From assembly GCF_030652515.1 (NCBI RefSeq), contig NZ_JAUSAR010000010.1, positions 1-64,000 of the forward strand: a stretch of DNA of 64,000 nucleotides, written 5' to 3'. Positions 1 through 8,975 of this stretch are shown piece after piece (position 1 is the first letter of the stretch; each line of letters begins with the position of its first letter). The stretch is from Aquabacterium sp. GTDB taxonomy: Bacteria; Pseudomonadota; Gammaproteobacteria; Burkholderiales; Burkholderiaceae_C. The position numbers and the translations under genes are program-made. The notes under the pieces were generated by a model, which saw nothing but the letters and a program-made list of their open reading frames with translations, was not told the DNA's origin and searched no databases.

Positions 1-1
1 C

Positions 2-484
2 GTGCGCGTCGGCGGCGACAAGTTCGACGAGCACATCATCAATTACATCCGCCGCAACTACGGCATGCTGATTGGCGAGCCCACGGCCGAAGCCATCAAG
101 AAGAGCATCGGCAGCGCTTTCCCCGGCTCCGAAGTCAAGGAAATGGAAGTCAAGGGCCGCAACCTGTCGGAAGGCGTGCCCCGCAGCTTCACCATCTCCA
201 GCAACGAAATCCTCGAGGCGCTCACCGATCCGCTCAACCAGATCGTGTCGGCCGTCAAGAACGCGCTGGAGCAGACGCCCCCTGAGTTGGGCGCCGACAT
301 CGCCGAGCGCGGCATGATGCTGACCGGTGGTGGCGCACTGTTGCGCGACCTGGACCGCCTGCTGGCCGAAGAAACCGGCCTGCCGGTGCTGGTGGCCGAA
401 GACCCGCTGACCTGCGTGGTGCGCGGTTGCGGCATGGCCCTGGAGCGCATGGACCGCCTGGGCAGCATCTTCACATCGGAATAA
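2..484 (+). CDS. mreB: Rod shape-determining protein MreB, C-terminal part (5' end outside window)
   Basis: Actin-like ATPase that forms membrane-associated filaments and positions the elongation peptidoglycan machinery. Only the last 160 or so codons are present and the reading frame is already open at the window edge, so the GTG shown in the ORF track is an internal valine codon, not the start. The visible part carries the MreB signature [10 protein letters not shown] and the adenine/phosphate-binding segment [12 protein letters not shown], and ends in the usual RMDRLGSIF-type tail. It heads the mreBCD-mrdA-rodA block, which fixes its identity. A terminator-like hairpin separates it from mreC. 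Confidence 0.97.
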   Translation: MRVGGDKFDEHIINYIRRNYGMLIGEPTAEAIKKSIGSAFPGSEVKEMEVKGRNLSEGVPRSFTISSNEILEALTDPLNQIVSAVKNALEQTPPELGADIAERGMMLTGGGALLRDLDRLLAEETGLPVLVAEDPLTCVVRGCGMALERMDRLGSIFTSE

Positions 485-500
485 GCTGGTGACACGGTGA

Positions 501-530
501 GCACCGCTGGCTGGCGGTGCCTGCCTTTTT
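501..530 (+). terminator. Terminator-like attenuator between mreB and mreC
   Basis: A 7-bp stem (GCACCGC / GCGGTGC, 6-nt loop) is followed by CTGCCTTTTT, so it has the form of an intrinsic terminator inside the operon. It would let mreB be transcribed in excess over mreC and mreD. That function is inference from structure; read-through must occur unless mreC has its own promoter. Confidence 0.55.
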
Positions 531-545
531 GCGCGGGAACGCTGC

Positions 546-1556
546 ATGCCCCTGGTCACACTGGATCGTTCGCCACCGCCCTTCTTCAAGCAAGGGCCGT
601 CGGCTTTCACCCGTCTGATGTTTTTCTCGGCGCTGGCCATCTTTTTGATGGTGGCCGACACGCGCTGGAAGGTGACCCAGCCCCTGCGGGCCGTGGTGGC
701 CACCATGCTGCAGCCCGTGCAAAGCGTGCTGTTGGCACCGCAGGCCTGGTGGGCCGATGCCGGGCACTACATGTCGGGCCTGGAAGCCGCGCGCCTTGAC
801 CAGCACCAATCCCAGAAGAAGGCCGCCGCCCAGGCCGAGCGCGTGATGCGCGTCGATCAACTGGAGCGCGAGAACGCCCGCCTGCGCGAGTTGCTGGCCT
901 TGCGCCCCCGTGTCAATGTCCAGTCCCAAGCCGCCGAAGTGTTGTACGACGCGCCCGATCCCTTCACCCGCAAGGTGGTCATCGACCAGGGCAGTCGCCA
1001 TGGCGTGGTCCTGGGCTCGCCCGTGATCGATGATGCGGGTGTGCTGGGTCAGGTCACGCGCCTCTATCCCCTGACGTCCGAGGTGACGCTGGTGACCGAC
1101 AAGGATGCCGCCGTGCCGGTGGTCAACAGCCGCACCCGACAACGCGGTGTGGCCTACGGCACGCCGCAGGTCTTGGGCATGGAGCTTCGCTTCATGGCCG
1201 GCAATGCCGATGTGCAGGTGGGTGACGAGTTGCAGACCTCTGGCCTGGATGGCGTCTACCCCGCGGGCTTGCCGGTGGCCAAGGTGGCGCGCGTGGACCG
1301 CCGCGCCGATTCGGCCTTTGCGCGCATCGTGTTGACACCCAAATCCCAGCCCGACAATTCACGCCACGTGCTTTTGCTGCACCCGGTGGCCGACCAGTTG
1401 CCCGATCGACCCTCCGAGGCAGAAGCCATCGCGGCTTCCGGCTCTGCACCGGCCTCTGCTGCCAGCGCACACCACCACGCCAAGGTTGAGTCTGCGGTGC
1501 ATGCGGCCCGCAAGCCCAGCGCCGCCAATCCAGCCGCTTCGGGAGCCAAGCCATGA
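546..1556 (+). CDS. mreC: Rod shape-determining protein MreC
   Basis: Bitopic inner-membrane scaffold that joins the MreB filament to the periplasmic PBP2/RodA synthase. A short cytoplasmic N-terminus is followed by one membrane helix (LMFFSALAIFLMVAD), a coiled-coil stretch (about residues 85-120, QLERENARLRELLAL) and the double beta-barrel domain with the conserved GVVLGSPVIDDAGVLGQV region. The last 60 or so residues are an Ala/Ser/Pro-rich low-complexity tail, longer than in many MreC proteins. The stop codon overlaps the mreD start (ATGA), indicating translational coupling. Confidence 0.95.
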   Translation: MPLVTLDRSPPPFFKQGPSAFTRLMFFSALAIFLMVADTRWKVTQPLRAVVATMLQPVQSVLLAPQAWWADAGHYMSGLEAARLDQHQSQKKAAAQAERVMRVDQLERENARLRELLALRPRVNVQSQAAEVLYDAPDPFTRKVVIDQGSRHGVVLGSPVIDDAGVLGQVTRLYPLTSEVTLVTDKDAAVPVVNSRTRQRGVAYGTPQVLGMELRFMAGNADVQVGDELQTSGLDGVYPAGLPVAKVARVDRRADSAFARIVLTPKSQPDNSRHVLLLHPVADQLPDRPSEAEAIAASGSAPASAASAHHHAKVESAVHAARKPSAANPAASGAKP

Positions 1557-2068
1557 TGCCGCGCGGCAGTCCGCTGCTGATGCCGGTCAACCCGGTGTTC
1601 ATCTGGGTGAGCCTGTTGTTGGCGTTCGCTTTCAATCTGGTCCCCATGGGCCGCTCCGGGGCCGTGCCCGACCTGCTGGCCGTGGCGCTGGTGTTCTGGA
1701 ACGTCCACCAGCCGCGCCGTGTGGGTGTGGGCGTGGCCTTCGCCTTCGGCGTGTTCATGGATGTGCACCAGGGTGCCTTGCTGGGCCAGCACGCCTTGGC
1801 CTACACACTGCTGAGCTACTCGGCCATCGCGGTGCACCGGCGACTGCTGTGGTTCACGGTGGGCTCGCAGGCCGTGCAAATCCTGCCCTTGTTCATCGCG
1901 GCGCACATGGTGTCGCTGATGGTGCGCTTGATCGCGGGGGCGGGCTTCCCGGGGTGGACCTTGATGGTGGCGCCCTTGCTGGAATCCGCCTTGTGGCCAA
2001 TGGTGACCTTCCTGCTGCTGGCGCCACAGCGGCGGGCGCCCGACCGCGACAAGAACCGTCCGCTGTGA
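1553..2068 (+). CDS. mreD: Rod shape-determining protein MreD
   Basis: Small polytopic inner-membrane protein of the elongasome that works with MreC. The 171 residues are almost entirely hydrophobic, with about five membrane segments; the motif PDLLAVALVFWNVHQP near residue 40 and FAFGVFMDVHQGALLGQHAL near residue 65 match the family. The start overlaps the mreC stop by 4 nt and mrdA follows 18 nt after the stop, so the three genes are one transcription unit. Confidence 0.93.
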   Translation: MMPRGSPLLMPVNPVFIWVSLLLAFAFNLVPMGRSGAVPDLLAVALVFWNVHQPRRVGVGVAFAFGVFMDVHQGALLGQHALAYTLLSYSAIAVHRRLLWFTVGSQAVQILPLFIAAHMVSLMVRLIAGAGFPGWTLMVAPLLESALWPMVTFLLLAPQRRAPDRDKNRPL

Positions 2069-2086
2069 GCCCGGCCTGACGCTTCC

Positions 2087-4120
2087 ATGACTGAAATCAA
2101 GAACCTCGAACAGGAGCTGGGCCGCTTTCGCGTCCGCTTGTGGGCGGCGGTCGGCTTCGTCTTGTTCTGCTTTGGCCTGTTGGCTGCGCGTCTGGTGGTC
2201 TTGCAGGTCAATCGCCACGAAGAGCTGTCCACGCGGGCGGAGAGCAACCGCATCGCGGTCGTGCCCATCGTGCCCAATCGGGGCCTGATCGTGGACCGCC
2301 ATGGCGTGGTGCTGGCCAACAACTACTCGGCCTACACACTGGAGATCACGCCCTCCAAGGTCGACAACGTCGAGGCCACCATCGAGGCCTTGTCCAAGAT
2401 CGTCGAAGTGGCCCCGCGCGACCGCCGCCGTTTCAAGCGCCTGCGCGAAGAGTCCAAAAGCTTCGAGTCCATCCCCATCCGCACCCGCCTGACCGACACC
2501 GAGGTGGCCCGCTTCACCGCGCAGCGCTTTCGCTTTCCCGGCGTGGACATCCAGGCGCGCCTGTTCCGCCACTATCCCTATGGTGAGCTGGCCAGCCACG
2601 TGCTGGGCTACATCGGCCGCATCAACCAGAAAGAGAAAGAAGCCATCGAAGAATGGCCTGATGAAGAGCAGGCCAACTACCGTGGCACCGACTACATCGG
2701 CAAGCTGGGCATCGAGCAGAACTACGAGCGCGAGCTGCATGGCCTGACGGGCGTTGAAGAGGTCGAGACCAGCGCGGGTGGTCGGGCCGTGCGCCGCCTG
2801 CGTTCCAAGCCGCCCACGCCCGGCAACACGGTGCACATGTCCATCGACATCAAGCTGCAGGCCCTGATCGAGCGGCTGTATGGCAGCCGCCGTGGCGCCC
2901 TGGTGGCGATTGATCCGCGCAATGGCGAGGTGCTGGCCTTCGTCAGCAAACCCACCTTCGACCCCAATCTGTTCGTGGATGGCATCGACAGCGAGAACTG
3001 GAAAGAGCTGAACGAATCACCCGACAAGCCCTTGCTCAACCGGGCCTTGCGCGGCACCTACCCTCCCGGGTCTACCTACAAGCCCTTCATGGCCCTGGCC
3101 GCCTTGAACACCGGCAAACGCAGTGCGACCATGAGCATGTATGACAGCGGTGTCTTCATGTTCGGCGGCCACAAGTTCCGCAGCCCGGAGAACGAGCAGA
3201 CCGGCATGGTGGACATGCGCAGTGCCATTGTCCGCTCCAGCAATGTCTACTTCTATTCGCTGGCCAATGAGTTGGGCGTGGACCTGATCCACAGCCAGAT
3301 GCAACCCCTGGGGTTTGGCCGGCTGACGGGCATTGACCTCAAGGGTGAGGTGACCGGCCTGCTGCCTTCGACCGACTGGAAGCGTCGCGCCTACAAGAAG
3401 CCCGAGCAGCGCCGCTGGTACGCGGGCGAGACCATCTCGTTGGGCATCGGGCAAGGCTACAACAGCTTCACCATGTTGCAGATGGCGACGGCCTTGTCCA
3501 CCATGGTGTCCGACGGACGGCGCTATGAGCCGCGCCTGGTGCGCGAGATCGAAGACGTGCTCACCCGTGAAAAGCGCGTGGTCTCCAGCCAGGCCCTGGC
3601 GCCGCTGCCCTTCAAGCCCGAGCACACCGCCTTCATCCGCGAAGCCATGCACGGCGTGACTCAGGAGGGCACCTCGACGCGCGTGTTCATGGGCGCGACC
3701 TATGCCAGCGGTGGCAAGACCGGCACGGCCCAGGCCGTGGGCCTGAAAAAGAACGAAAAATACGTGGCCACCCGCATGGACGAGTACCAGCGTGACCATT
3801 CCTTGTACGAGGCCTTTGCGCCGGTGGACCAACCCCGCATCGCCTTGACCGTGATCGTGGAAAACGCCGGCTTCGGCGCTGCGGCGGCCGCGCCCATCGC
3901 CCGACGTGTGCTGGACTACCTGCTGCTGGGCCAGTACCCCAGCGAAGAAGACATCGAGGCCGTGCGCCAGGGCAAGGGCGTGGCACCCATTGGCGTGCCG
4001 CGCAAGGTGGACGAGGTGTCCTTGCCCCACGGCCAGGATGCCTTTGGCGGCGACGTGCCCCTGCCCACTTCAGCGTCGACCCCGGCGGCTGCCGCTTCTT
4101 CACCTGCGAGCGCGCCATGA
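2087..4120 (+). CDS. mrdA: Penicillin-binding protein 2 (elongation transpeptidase)
   Basis: Class B PBP that cross-links peptidoglycan during cell elongation, paired with the RodA glycosyltransferase. It has an N-terminal membrane anchor (about residues 22-45), a pedestal/dimerisation domain with the RGLIVDRHGVVLA signature, then the transpeptidase domain. The three catalytic motifs are intact: SxxK in PPGSTYKPF (serine near residue 329), SxN in VRSSNVYFY, and KTG in SGGKTGTAQ (near residue 544). At 677 residues it is slightly longer than the E. coli protein because of an Ala/Pro/Ser-rich C-terminal tail. The stop overlaps the rodA start (ATGA). Confidence 0.96.
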   Translation: MTEIKNLEQELGRFRVRLWAAVGFVLFCFGLLAARLVVLQVNRHEELSTRAESNRIAVVPIVPNRGLIVDRHGVVLANNYSAYTLEITPSKVDNVEATIEALSKIVEVAPRDRRRFKRLREESKSFESIPIRTRLTDTEVARFTAQRFRFPGVDIQARLFRHYPYGELASHVLGYIGRINQKEKEAIEEWPDEEQANYRGTDYIGKLGIEQNYERELHGLTGVEEVETSAGGRAVRRLRSKPPTPGNTVHMSIDIKLQALIERLYGSRRGALVAIDPRNGEVLAFVSKPTFDPNLFVDGIDSENWKELNESPDKPLLNRALRGTYPPGSTYKPFMALAALNTGKRSATMSMYDSGVFMFGGHKFRSPENEQTGMVDMRSAIVRSSNVYFYSLANELGVDLIHSQMQPLGFGRLTGIDLKGEVTGLLPSTDWKRRAYKKPEQRRWYAGETISLGIGQGYNSFTMLQMATALSTMVSDGRRYEPRLVREIEDVLTREKRVVSSQALAPLPFKPEHTAFIREAMHGVTQEGTSTRVFMGATYASGGKTGTAQAVGLKKNEKYVATRMDEYQRDHSLYEAFAPVDQPRIALTVIVENAGFGAAAAAPIARRVLDYLLLGQYPSEEDIEAVRQGKGVAPIGVPRKVDEVSLPHGQDAFGGDVPLPTSASTPAAAASSPASAP

Positions 4121-5277
4121 ACGGATCGTTTGGTCAGCCCTCTCTGTGGCAACGCGTCAAACCCATCTTCGTGGGCTTTGACCTGCCCTTGTTGCTGGCG
4201 ATCCTGTTCCTGTGCGGCCTGGGCTTGTTCACCATGTACTCGGTGGGCTACGACCATGGCACACGCTTCATCGACCAGTCGCGCAACATGGCACTGGCCT
4301 TCGTGGTGATGTTCCTGGCCGCGCAAGTGCCGCCACAGCGCCTGATGGCGCTGGCCGTGCCGCTGTACGTGGCGGGCGTCATCCTCCTGCTCATCACCGC
4401 CTTGCCGCACGTGGGCATCACCAAGAAGGGCGCCACGCGCTGGCTCAATGTGGGCATGGTCATCCAGCCCAGCGAGATCCTCAAGATCGCGATGCCGCTG
4501 ATGCTGGCCTGGTGGTTTCAGCGACGTGAGGGCCAATTGCGCGGGCTGGACTTCGCGGTGGCGGGTTTGCTGCTGGCCATCCCCGTGGGCCTGATCATGA
4601 AGCAGCCTGACCTGGGCACCTCCTTGCTGGTGCTGTCTGGCGGGATCTACGTGATCTTCTTCGCGGGCTTGAACTGGAAACTGATCCTGCCCGTGGTGGT
4701 GTTGGCGGCGGTGGGCATCACCACCCTGGTTTTGTCCGAGGAGAAGATCTGCCAGCCCGAGGTGGATTGGGTGGTGCTGCACGATTACCAGAAGAACCGC
4801 GTCTGTACCTTGCTCGATCCCACGGCCGACCCGCTGGGCAAGGGCTTTCACATCATCCAGGGCATGATCGCCATTGGCTCGGGTGGTCTCACCGGCAAGG
4901 GCTTCATGAAGGGCACCCAGACCCACCTGGAGTTCATCCCCGAGCGCACCACCGATTTCATCTTCGCCGCCTTCTCGGAGGAGCAGGGCCTGGTCGGTGT
5001 CCTGCTGCTGATGGCGGGCTTCCTGGCCCTCATCTTCCGGGGCCTGATGATCGCCGCCCAGGCACCCACGCTGTTCTCGCGCCTGCTGGCAGGCAGCCTG
5101 TCGCTCAGCTTCTTCACCTACGCCTTCGTCAACATGGGCATGGTCAGCGGCATCCTGCCCGTGGTGGGCGTGCCCTTGCCTTTCATCAGTTATGGCGGCA
5201 CGGCCATGGTCACCCTGGGGCTGGCCCTGGGCCTGCTCATGTCCATTGCCAAGAGCCGTGGCTTGATGCAGCGTTAA
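4117..5277 (+). CDS. rodA: Peptidoglycan glycosyltransferase RodA
   Basis: SEDS-family membrane glycosyltransferase that polymerises lipid II during elongation, in complex with PBP2. About ten membrane helices are visible. Family signatures include MYSVGYDHG after helix 1, GATRWLNVG, the QPDLGTSLL motif, EHTTDFIF-type sequence (here [16 protein letters not shown]) and the C-terminal [10 protein letters not shown] motif. Length (386 aa) fits the family. It is coupled to mrdA by a 4-nt overlap and ends one base before the coq7 start. Confidence 0.96.
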   Translation: MNGSFGQPSLWQRVKPIFVGFDLPLLLAILFLCGLGLFTMYSVGYDHGTRFIDQSRNMALAFVVMFLAAQVPPQRLMALAVPLYVAGVILLLITALPHVGITKKGATRWLNVGMVIQPSEILKIAMPLMLAWWFQRREGQLRGLDFAVAGLLLAIPVGLIMKQPDLGTSLLVLSGGIYVIFFAGLNWKLILPVVVLAAVGITTLVLSEEKICQPEVDWVVLHDYQKNRVCTLLDPTADPLGKGFHIIQGMIAIGSGGLTGKGFMKGTQTHLEFIPERTTDFIFAAFSEEQGLVGVLLLMAGFLALIFRGLMIAAQAPTLFSRLLAGSLSLSFFTYAFVNMGMVSGILPVVGVPLPFISYGGTAMVTLGLALGLLMSIAKSRGLMQR

Positions 5278-5278
5278 C

Positions 5279-5959
5279 ATGGCCGCCATGACCTCATCTT
5301 CCGCTTCGTCGGCCACCGTGGGCCGTGACCACTCTCCGGTCGATCACATCCTGATCGCCCTTGACTCGGCGCTGCGCACGGTGTTTGCCGAGCACAGTGC
5401 CTCGCGCCCCTGCCCTCAGCCGCAGGTGATCGACAGCACCCCATTGACCGAGGCCGAGAAGCGCCACGCGGCCGCCCTCATGCGGGTCAACCACGTGGGT
5501 GAAGTGTGCGCGCAGGCCCTTTATGCCTCGCAGGCCCTGGGCACCCGGGACCAGGCCTTGAAGGCCCAGTTCGATGCCGCGGCCAGAGAAGAAACCGACC
5601 ACCTGGCCTGGACGGAGCAGCGCCTGCGCGAACTGGGCGGCCGCACCAGCTTGCTCAACCCCCTTTGGTACGCCGGATCCTTCGGGCTGGGCCTGCTGGC
5701 CGCGCGGGCGGGCGACCAAACCAGCCTGGGTTTCGTGGTCGAGACCGAGCGCCAGGTAGAACAGCACCTGGACGGGCACCTGACGTCCCTCCCCGCGGGA
5801 GACCACCCATCACGCGCCATCGTGGCGCAGATGCGCGATGACGAGGCCGAGCACGCCCGGGCCGCGCTCAAAGCGGGTGCGGTGGAACTGCCCGCCCCGG
5901 TGCGGGGCCTCATGCGCCTGGCCGCCAAGGTCATGACGACCACCGCGCATTACCTCTGA
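5279..5959 (+). CDS. coq7: Demethoxyubiquinone hydroxylase Coq7
   Basis: Di-iron monooxygenase for the penultimate hydroxylation in ubiquinone synthesis (aerobic C6 hydroxylation of demethoxyubiquinol). Carboxylate/histidine iron ligands are visible in [36 protein letters not shown] and DDEAEHA, the paired E...ExxH pattern of the family. The protein is about 226 aa including a Ser/Thr-rich N-terminus. An alternative start is the second ATG three codons in. It starts one base after rodA and may share the mre transcript, although its pathway is unrelated. Confidence 0.94.
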   Translation: MAAMTSSSASSATVGRDHSPVDHILIALDSALRTVFAEHSASRPCPQPQVIDSTPLTEAEKRHAAALMRVNHVGEVCAQALYASQALGTRDQALKAQFDAAAREETDHLAWTEQRLRELGGRTSLLNPLWYAGSFGLGLLAARAGDQTSLGFVVETERQVEQHLDGHLTSLPAGDHPSRAIVAQMRDDEAEHARAALKAGAVELPAPVRGLMRLAAKVMTTTAHYL

Positions 5960-5977
5960 GGCCTGGCCCGGCCTGGT

Positions 5978-6400
5978 TCAGGCCGCCACGATCTCGAAGC
6001 TGGTCGTGATCTCGGCTGTCTTGCCTAGCATGATGCTGGCCGAGCAATACTTTTCGTGCGACATCTGAATCGCCCGCTGCACGGCGGGCTCGGTCAGGTT
6101 CACGCCCGTCACCACGAAGTGCATGTGGATCTTGGTGAAAACCTTGGGGTCGGTGTCGGCCCGTTCGCTGGTGAGCTTGAGCTGGCAGCCCCGCACGTCA
6201 TGTCGGCCCCGCTTGAGGATCAAGACCACGTCATAAGCCGTGCAGCCGCCCGTGCCCGCCAGCACGGTTTCCATGGGGCGCGGCGCCAGGTTGCGCCCGC
6301 CGCCATCGGGGGCACCGTCCATCATCAGCACATGGCCGCTGCCGGTTTCTGCCAGAAAAGCCATGCCCGCCGAGGGCTGCCAGTGAATGGTGCATTCCAT
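5978..6400 (-). CDS. OsmC-family protein
   Basis: OsmC/Ohr superfamily protein; members reduce organic hydroperoxides with a cysteine pair. I start it at the ATG giving MECTIHWQPSAG, which has a GGAAG ribosome site 7 nt upstream; the ORF track extends 17 codons further into sequence unlike the family. Candidate cysteines are in TGGCTAYDVVLIL and HEKYCSASIML, matching the two OsmC positions, so peroxide detoxification is plausible. It converges with coq7 and diverges from the candidate sRNA. Whether it is OsmC itself or the YhfA-like subgroup cannot be settled here. Confidence 0.88.
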   Translation of the reverse strand: MECTIHWQPSAGMAFLAETGSGHVLMMDGAPDGGGRNLAPRPMETVLAGTGGCTAYDVVLILKRGRHDVRGCQLKLTSERADTDPKVFTKIHMHFVVTGVNLTEPAVQRAIQMSHEKYCSASIMLGKTAEITTSFEIVAA

Positions 6401-6467
6401 GTGTTTGCTTCCAGAGGTCTCAAAAGGGTTAAATCTTGCACAAAGAAACAATTTTCCGGGAAACCCC

Positions 6468-6496
6468 TTGTGTCAGATTTTGGTAAAGAATACAAT
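6468..6496 (+). promoter_or_regulatory. Sigma70-type promoter for candidate small RNA
   Basis: TTGTGT (-35) and TACAAT (-10) are separated by exactly 17 nt, close to consensus at both hexamers. It points away from the osmC-like gene and into 130 bp with no coding frame, ending in an intrinsic terminator. The predicted transcription start is near position 6503. Confidence 0.65.
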
Positions 6497-6502
6497 TTGA
6501 CG

Positions 6503-6626
6503 CATGGGTGTGGAACTTTTTACCGGTTCCGTAGTCAGACATCCAGCTTGTTTCATTTGTCTCCTCCACTCCTCCATTTTTTGGCGGATTTCAAAACCCG
6601 GAATCTTTCGATTTCGGGTTTTTTTT
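6503..6626 (+). ncRNA. Candidate trans-acting sRNA with twin CUCCUCC motifs
   Basis: No credible gene occupies this interval. The predicted transcript of about 124 nt has three parts. A 5' extended hairpin has GGGTGT pairing with ACATCC and an inner GGAAC/GTTCC stem. A probably unpaired CU-rich stretch carries CTCCTCC twice, at 6561-6567 and 6569-6575. A 13-bp terminator stem ends in eight T. Promoter, seed-like region and terminator are in the right order and spacing for an Hfq-dependent sRNA that blocks Shine-Dalgarno sequences (GGAGGAG). I do not recognise a named family; the role is inference. Confidence 0.6.
6593..6626 (+). terminator. Intrinsic terminator of the candidate sRNA
   Basis: Stem AAAACCCGGAATC / GATTTCGGGTTTT (12 of 13 positions complementary, TTTC loop) runs into TTTTTTTT. 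On the minus strand the same stem lies just past the rep stop codon but is followed by only four T, so it may also act weakly for rep. Confidence 0.8.
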
Positions 6627-6632
6627 CGCTTT

Positions 6633-8756
6633 TCAGGGGGCGAGGGGCTTGGCGCTGGCCGACTTGGCCGCCAGTTCTTCTCGCTGCCGCCGCAGTTTCT
6701 CTCGCGGGTTTTCAACGGGGCCGCCTTCGCCCAGCTTCATCTCGGCAATGAAGCGGCTGGGAATCGCCACGATCAGCTCGCGCCCCTTTTTGCGGCGCTT
6801 GAGCGTGCTGACCGCCAGGCTCAGCCGGGCGCGGGTGATGCCCACGTACATCAGGCGACGCTCTTCTTCCAGGCGGTCGGGCGTGATCTCATTTTCTTCG
6901 TTGTTGAAGGGGAGCGAGCCTTCGTTGACGCCGGCCAGCACCACGTGAGGCCATTCCAGCCCCTTCGAGGCGTGCAGGGTCGACAAGGTGACCACGTTGG
7001 GGTCGCCGCCTCGGTCGGCCAGGCTGGTGATCAGCGATATGGTCTGGGCTACCTCAATCACGCTCTTTTTCTCGGTCTCGACCGTCATGCCGCCGTCGTT
7101 CTCGATCTCACCGCCGCAGCGCTTGGCGATCCAGTCGATGAAATCCAGGACATTGGCCCAGCGGCTGGCGGCGATCTTCTCGCTTTCGGCCTCGTCGTAC
7201 AGGTGCTGCTCGTAGCCGATGTCTTTGAGCCACTCCATCAGCAGCACCTTGGCGTCTTCGCTGCCCGAGGTGGTGCGGGCGCGGTGGTCCAGGTCGTTCA
7301 CGAAACGGCCGAACTCGTGCAGCGAGCCAATCGCCCGCGCATTCAGTGAGGCCGACAGCGATTCGGCGAACAGGGCCTCGTAAAGGCTCACCTTCCACTT
7401 GCCCGCGAACTCGCCCAGCGAGCCCAGCGTCTGGTGCCCGATGCCCCGCTTGGGCGTGGTCACGGCGCGCAAGAACGCCGGGTCGTCGTCGTTGTTGACC
7501 AGCAGGCGCAACCAGGCGCACAGGTCCTTGATCTCGGCGCGGTCGAAAAAGCTCTGCCCGCCCGACACCTTGTAGGGGATGTTGGCCTTGCGCAGGGCTT
7601 TTTCAAACGCCTTGGCCTGGAAGTTGGCGCGGTACAGGATGGCGAAATCGCTCCACGGCGCGGCCACGGTGGAGCCGGTGGCGCCCGCGTGCAGGGCCAA
7701 AATGCGCCCCACCGCGCGCTCGGCCTCGTGCTCCTCGTTGTCGCACTCGACCACCTTCACCGGCTCGCCCTCGCCCAGGTCGCTCCAAAGCGTCTTTTGG
7801 TAGAGCTTGGGGTTCAGGGCGATGACGTGGTTGGCCGCCCGCAGGATGGCGCTGGTGGAGCGGTAGTTCTGCTCCAGCGGGATCACTTTGAGCTGCGGAA
7901 AATCCTGGGGCAGGCGCTTGAGGTTGTCCAGCGTGGCGCCGCGCCAGCCGTAGATGGATTGATCGTCGTCGCCCACGGCGGTGAAGATGCCGCGCTCGCC
8001 CACCAGCAGTTTGAGCAAGTCGTACTGGGTGGCGTTGGTGTCCTGGTATTCGTCGACCAGCACGTGGCGCAGGTTGCGTTGCCACTTGGCGCGCACGTGC
8101 TCGTGGTCGGCCAGCAGCTTCATCGACAGGCCGATCAGGTCGTCGAAGTCGACGGCCTGGTAGGCCATCAGGCGTTCTTCGTACAGGCGCATGACGCGGG
8201 CGCAGACGCGTTCGTCGTCGTTCTCGGCGGCGCCTTCGGCCTGGGCGCTGTTCAGGCCCTGGTTCTTCCAGCTGCTGATCATCCACTGCCAGCTCCGAGC
8301 CTGCTTGGGGTCGGTGGTGCCGCCCGCGTCGCGGATGATGCCCAGCACGTCATCGCTGTCCAGGATGGAGAACTTGGGTTTGAGGCCCAGGGCCTCGCCA
8401 TCCTCGCGCAGCAGGCGCACGCCCAGCGAGTGGAAGGTGCAGACCAGCAGTTTGCTGGCCGCCTTGCCCCCGATCAGCGCCTTGGCGCGCTCGCGCATTT
8501 CAAGCGCGGCTTTGTTGGTGAAGGTGATGGCCGCGATCTGCGAAGGCGCCAGGTCGGCACCATGCCCGGGTTGCAGCAGCCGCGCAATCTTTTGCGTGAT
8601 GACGCGGGTTTTGCCCGAACCGGCCCCGGCCAGAACCAGGCAAGGGCCATCAAGGTGCAGCACGGCGGCCATCTGGGCCGGGTTGAGGGTGGAGGCAGGG
8701 CTGGGGGAAGCGGACACAGAAACACTGATTCTCGGGGGACACAGGCCGCACAGCAT
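6633..8756 (-). CDS. rep: ATP-dependent DNA helicase, UvrD/Rep family (Rep-like)
   Basis: Superfamily 1A 3'-5' DNA helicase, probably Rep, which helps restart and clear replication forks. Motifs in order: Walker A AGAGSGKT near residue 45, the VDEYQDTN Walker B region, GDDDQSIYGWRGA, QNYRST, STLHASKGLEWPHV and VGITRAR. At 707 aa it is slightly longer than E. coli Rep (673). The N-terminus before TLNPAQMAAVLHL is poorly conserved, so a start 10-25 codons downstream is possible. Single-gene unit on the minus strand. Confidence 0.92.
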   Translation of the reverse strand: MLCGLCPPRISVSVSASPSPASTLNPAQMAAVLHLDGPCLVLAGAGSGKTRVITQKIARLLQPGHGADLAPSQIAAITFTNKAALEMRERAKALIGGKAASKLLVCTFHSLGVRLLREDGEALGLKPKFSILDSDDVLGIIRDAGGTTDPKQARSWQWMISSWKNQGLNSAQAEGAAENDDERVCARVMRLYEERLMAYQAVDFDDLIGLSMKLLADHEHVRAKWQRNLRHVLVDEYQDTNATQYDLLKLLVGERGIFTAVGDDDQSIYGWRGATLDNLKRLPQDFPQLKVIPLEQNYRSTSAILRAANHVIALNPKLYQKTLWSDLGEGEPVKVVECDNEEHEAERAVGRILALHAGATGSTVAAPWSDFAILYRANFQAKAFEKALRKANIPYKVSGGQSFFDRAEIKDLCAWLRLLVNNDDDPAFLRAVTTPKRGIGHQTLGSLGEFAGKWKVSLYEALFAESLSASLNARAIGSLHEFGRFVNDLDHRARTTSGSEDAKVLLMEWLKDIGYEQHLYDEAESEKIAASRWANVLDFIDWIAKRCGGEIENDGGMTVETEKKSVIEVAQTISLITSLADRGGDPNVVTLSTLHASKGLEWPHVVLAGVNEGSLPFNNEENEITPDRLEEERRLMYVGITRARLSLAVSTLKRRKKGRELIVAIPSRFIAEMKLGEGGPVENPREKLRRQREELAAKSASAKPLAP

Positions 8757-8836
8757 AGTGCACAGTGGGCTGAGTGTATTGACGAGTGATCTGCAGCCTC
8801 CAAGCTCTGATTCAGCCCTTGGTTTCAGCCTTGACT

Positions 8837-8853
8837 CCCCTTGAACAGGGGGT
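8837..8853. promoter_or_regulatory. CCCCT-N5-AGGGG palindrome, site A
   Basis: CCCCTTGAACAGGGGGT, an inverted repeat with a 5-nt spacer, centred about 132 bp upstream of the first PEP-CTERM gene. It is one of six related sites in the window (see findings). It has no adjoining T-run, so it is not a terminator. A TAATAT hexamer 38 nt downstream could be a -10. Confidence 0.6.
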
Positions 8854-8975
8854 CGGCAAAACCCTCTTGGTTGTCGGGCGTTGCACAGCTAATATTTACA
8901 CAGTCGGGGCCTATATCACGAAATGATTCCAGTCACCGCTTCCGACATCTTCCGCGAGGAGAGGAGCCTTTTTTT

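Noticed and set aside
7434-8789. Plus-strand ORF of 451 aa opposite rep
   Set aside because: Composition is Ala/Gly/Val/His-rich and lacks motifs; rep motifs occupy the other strand.
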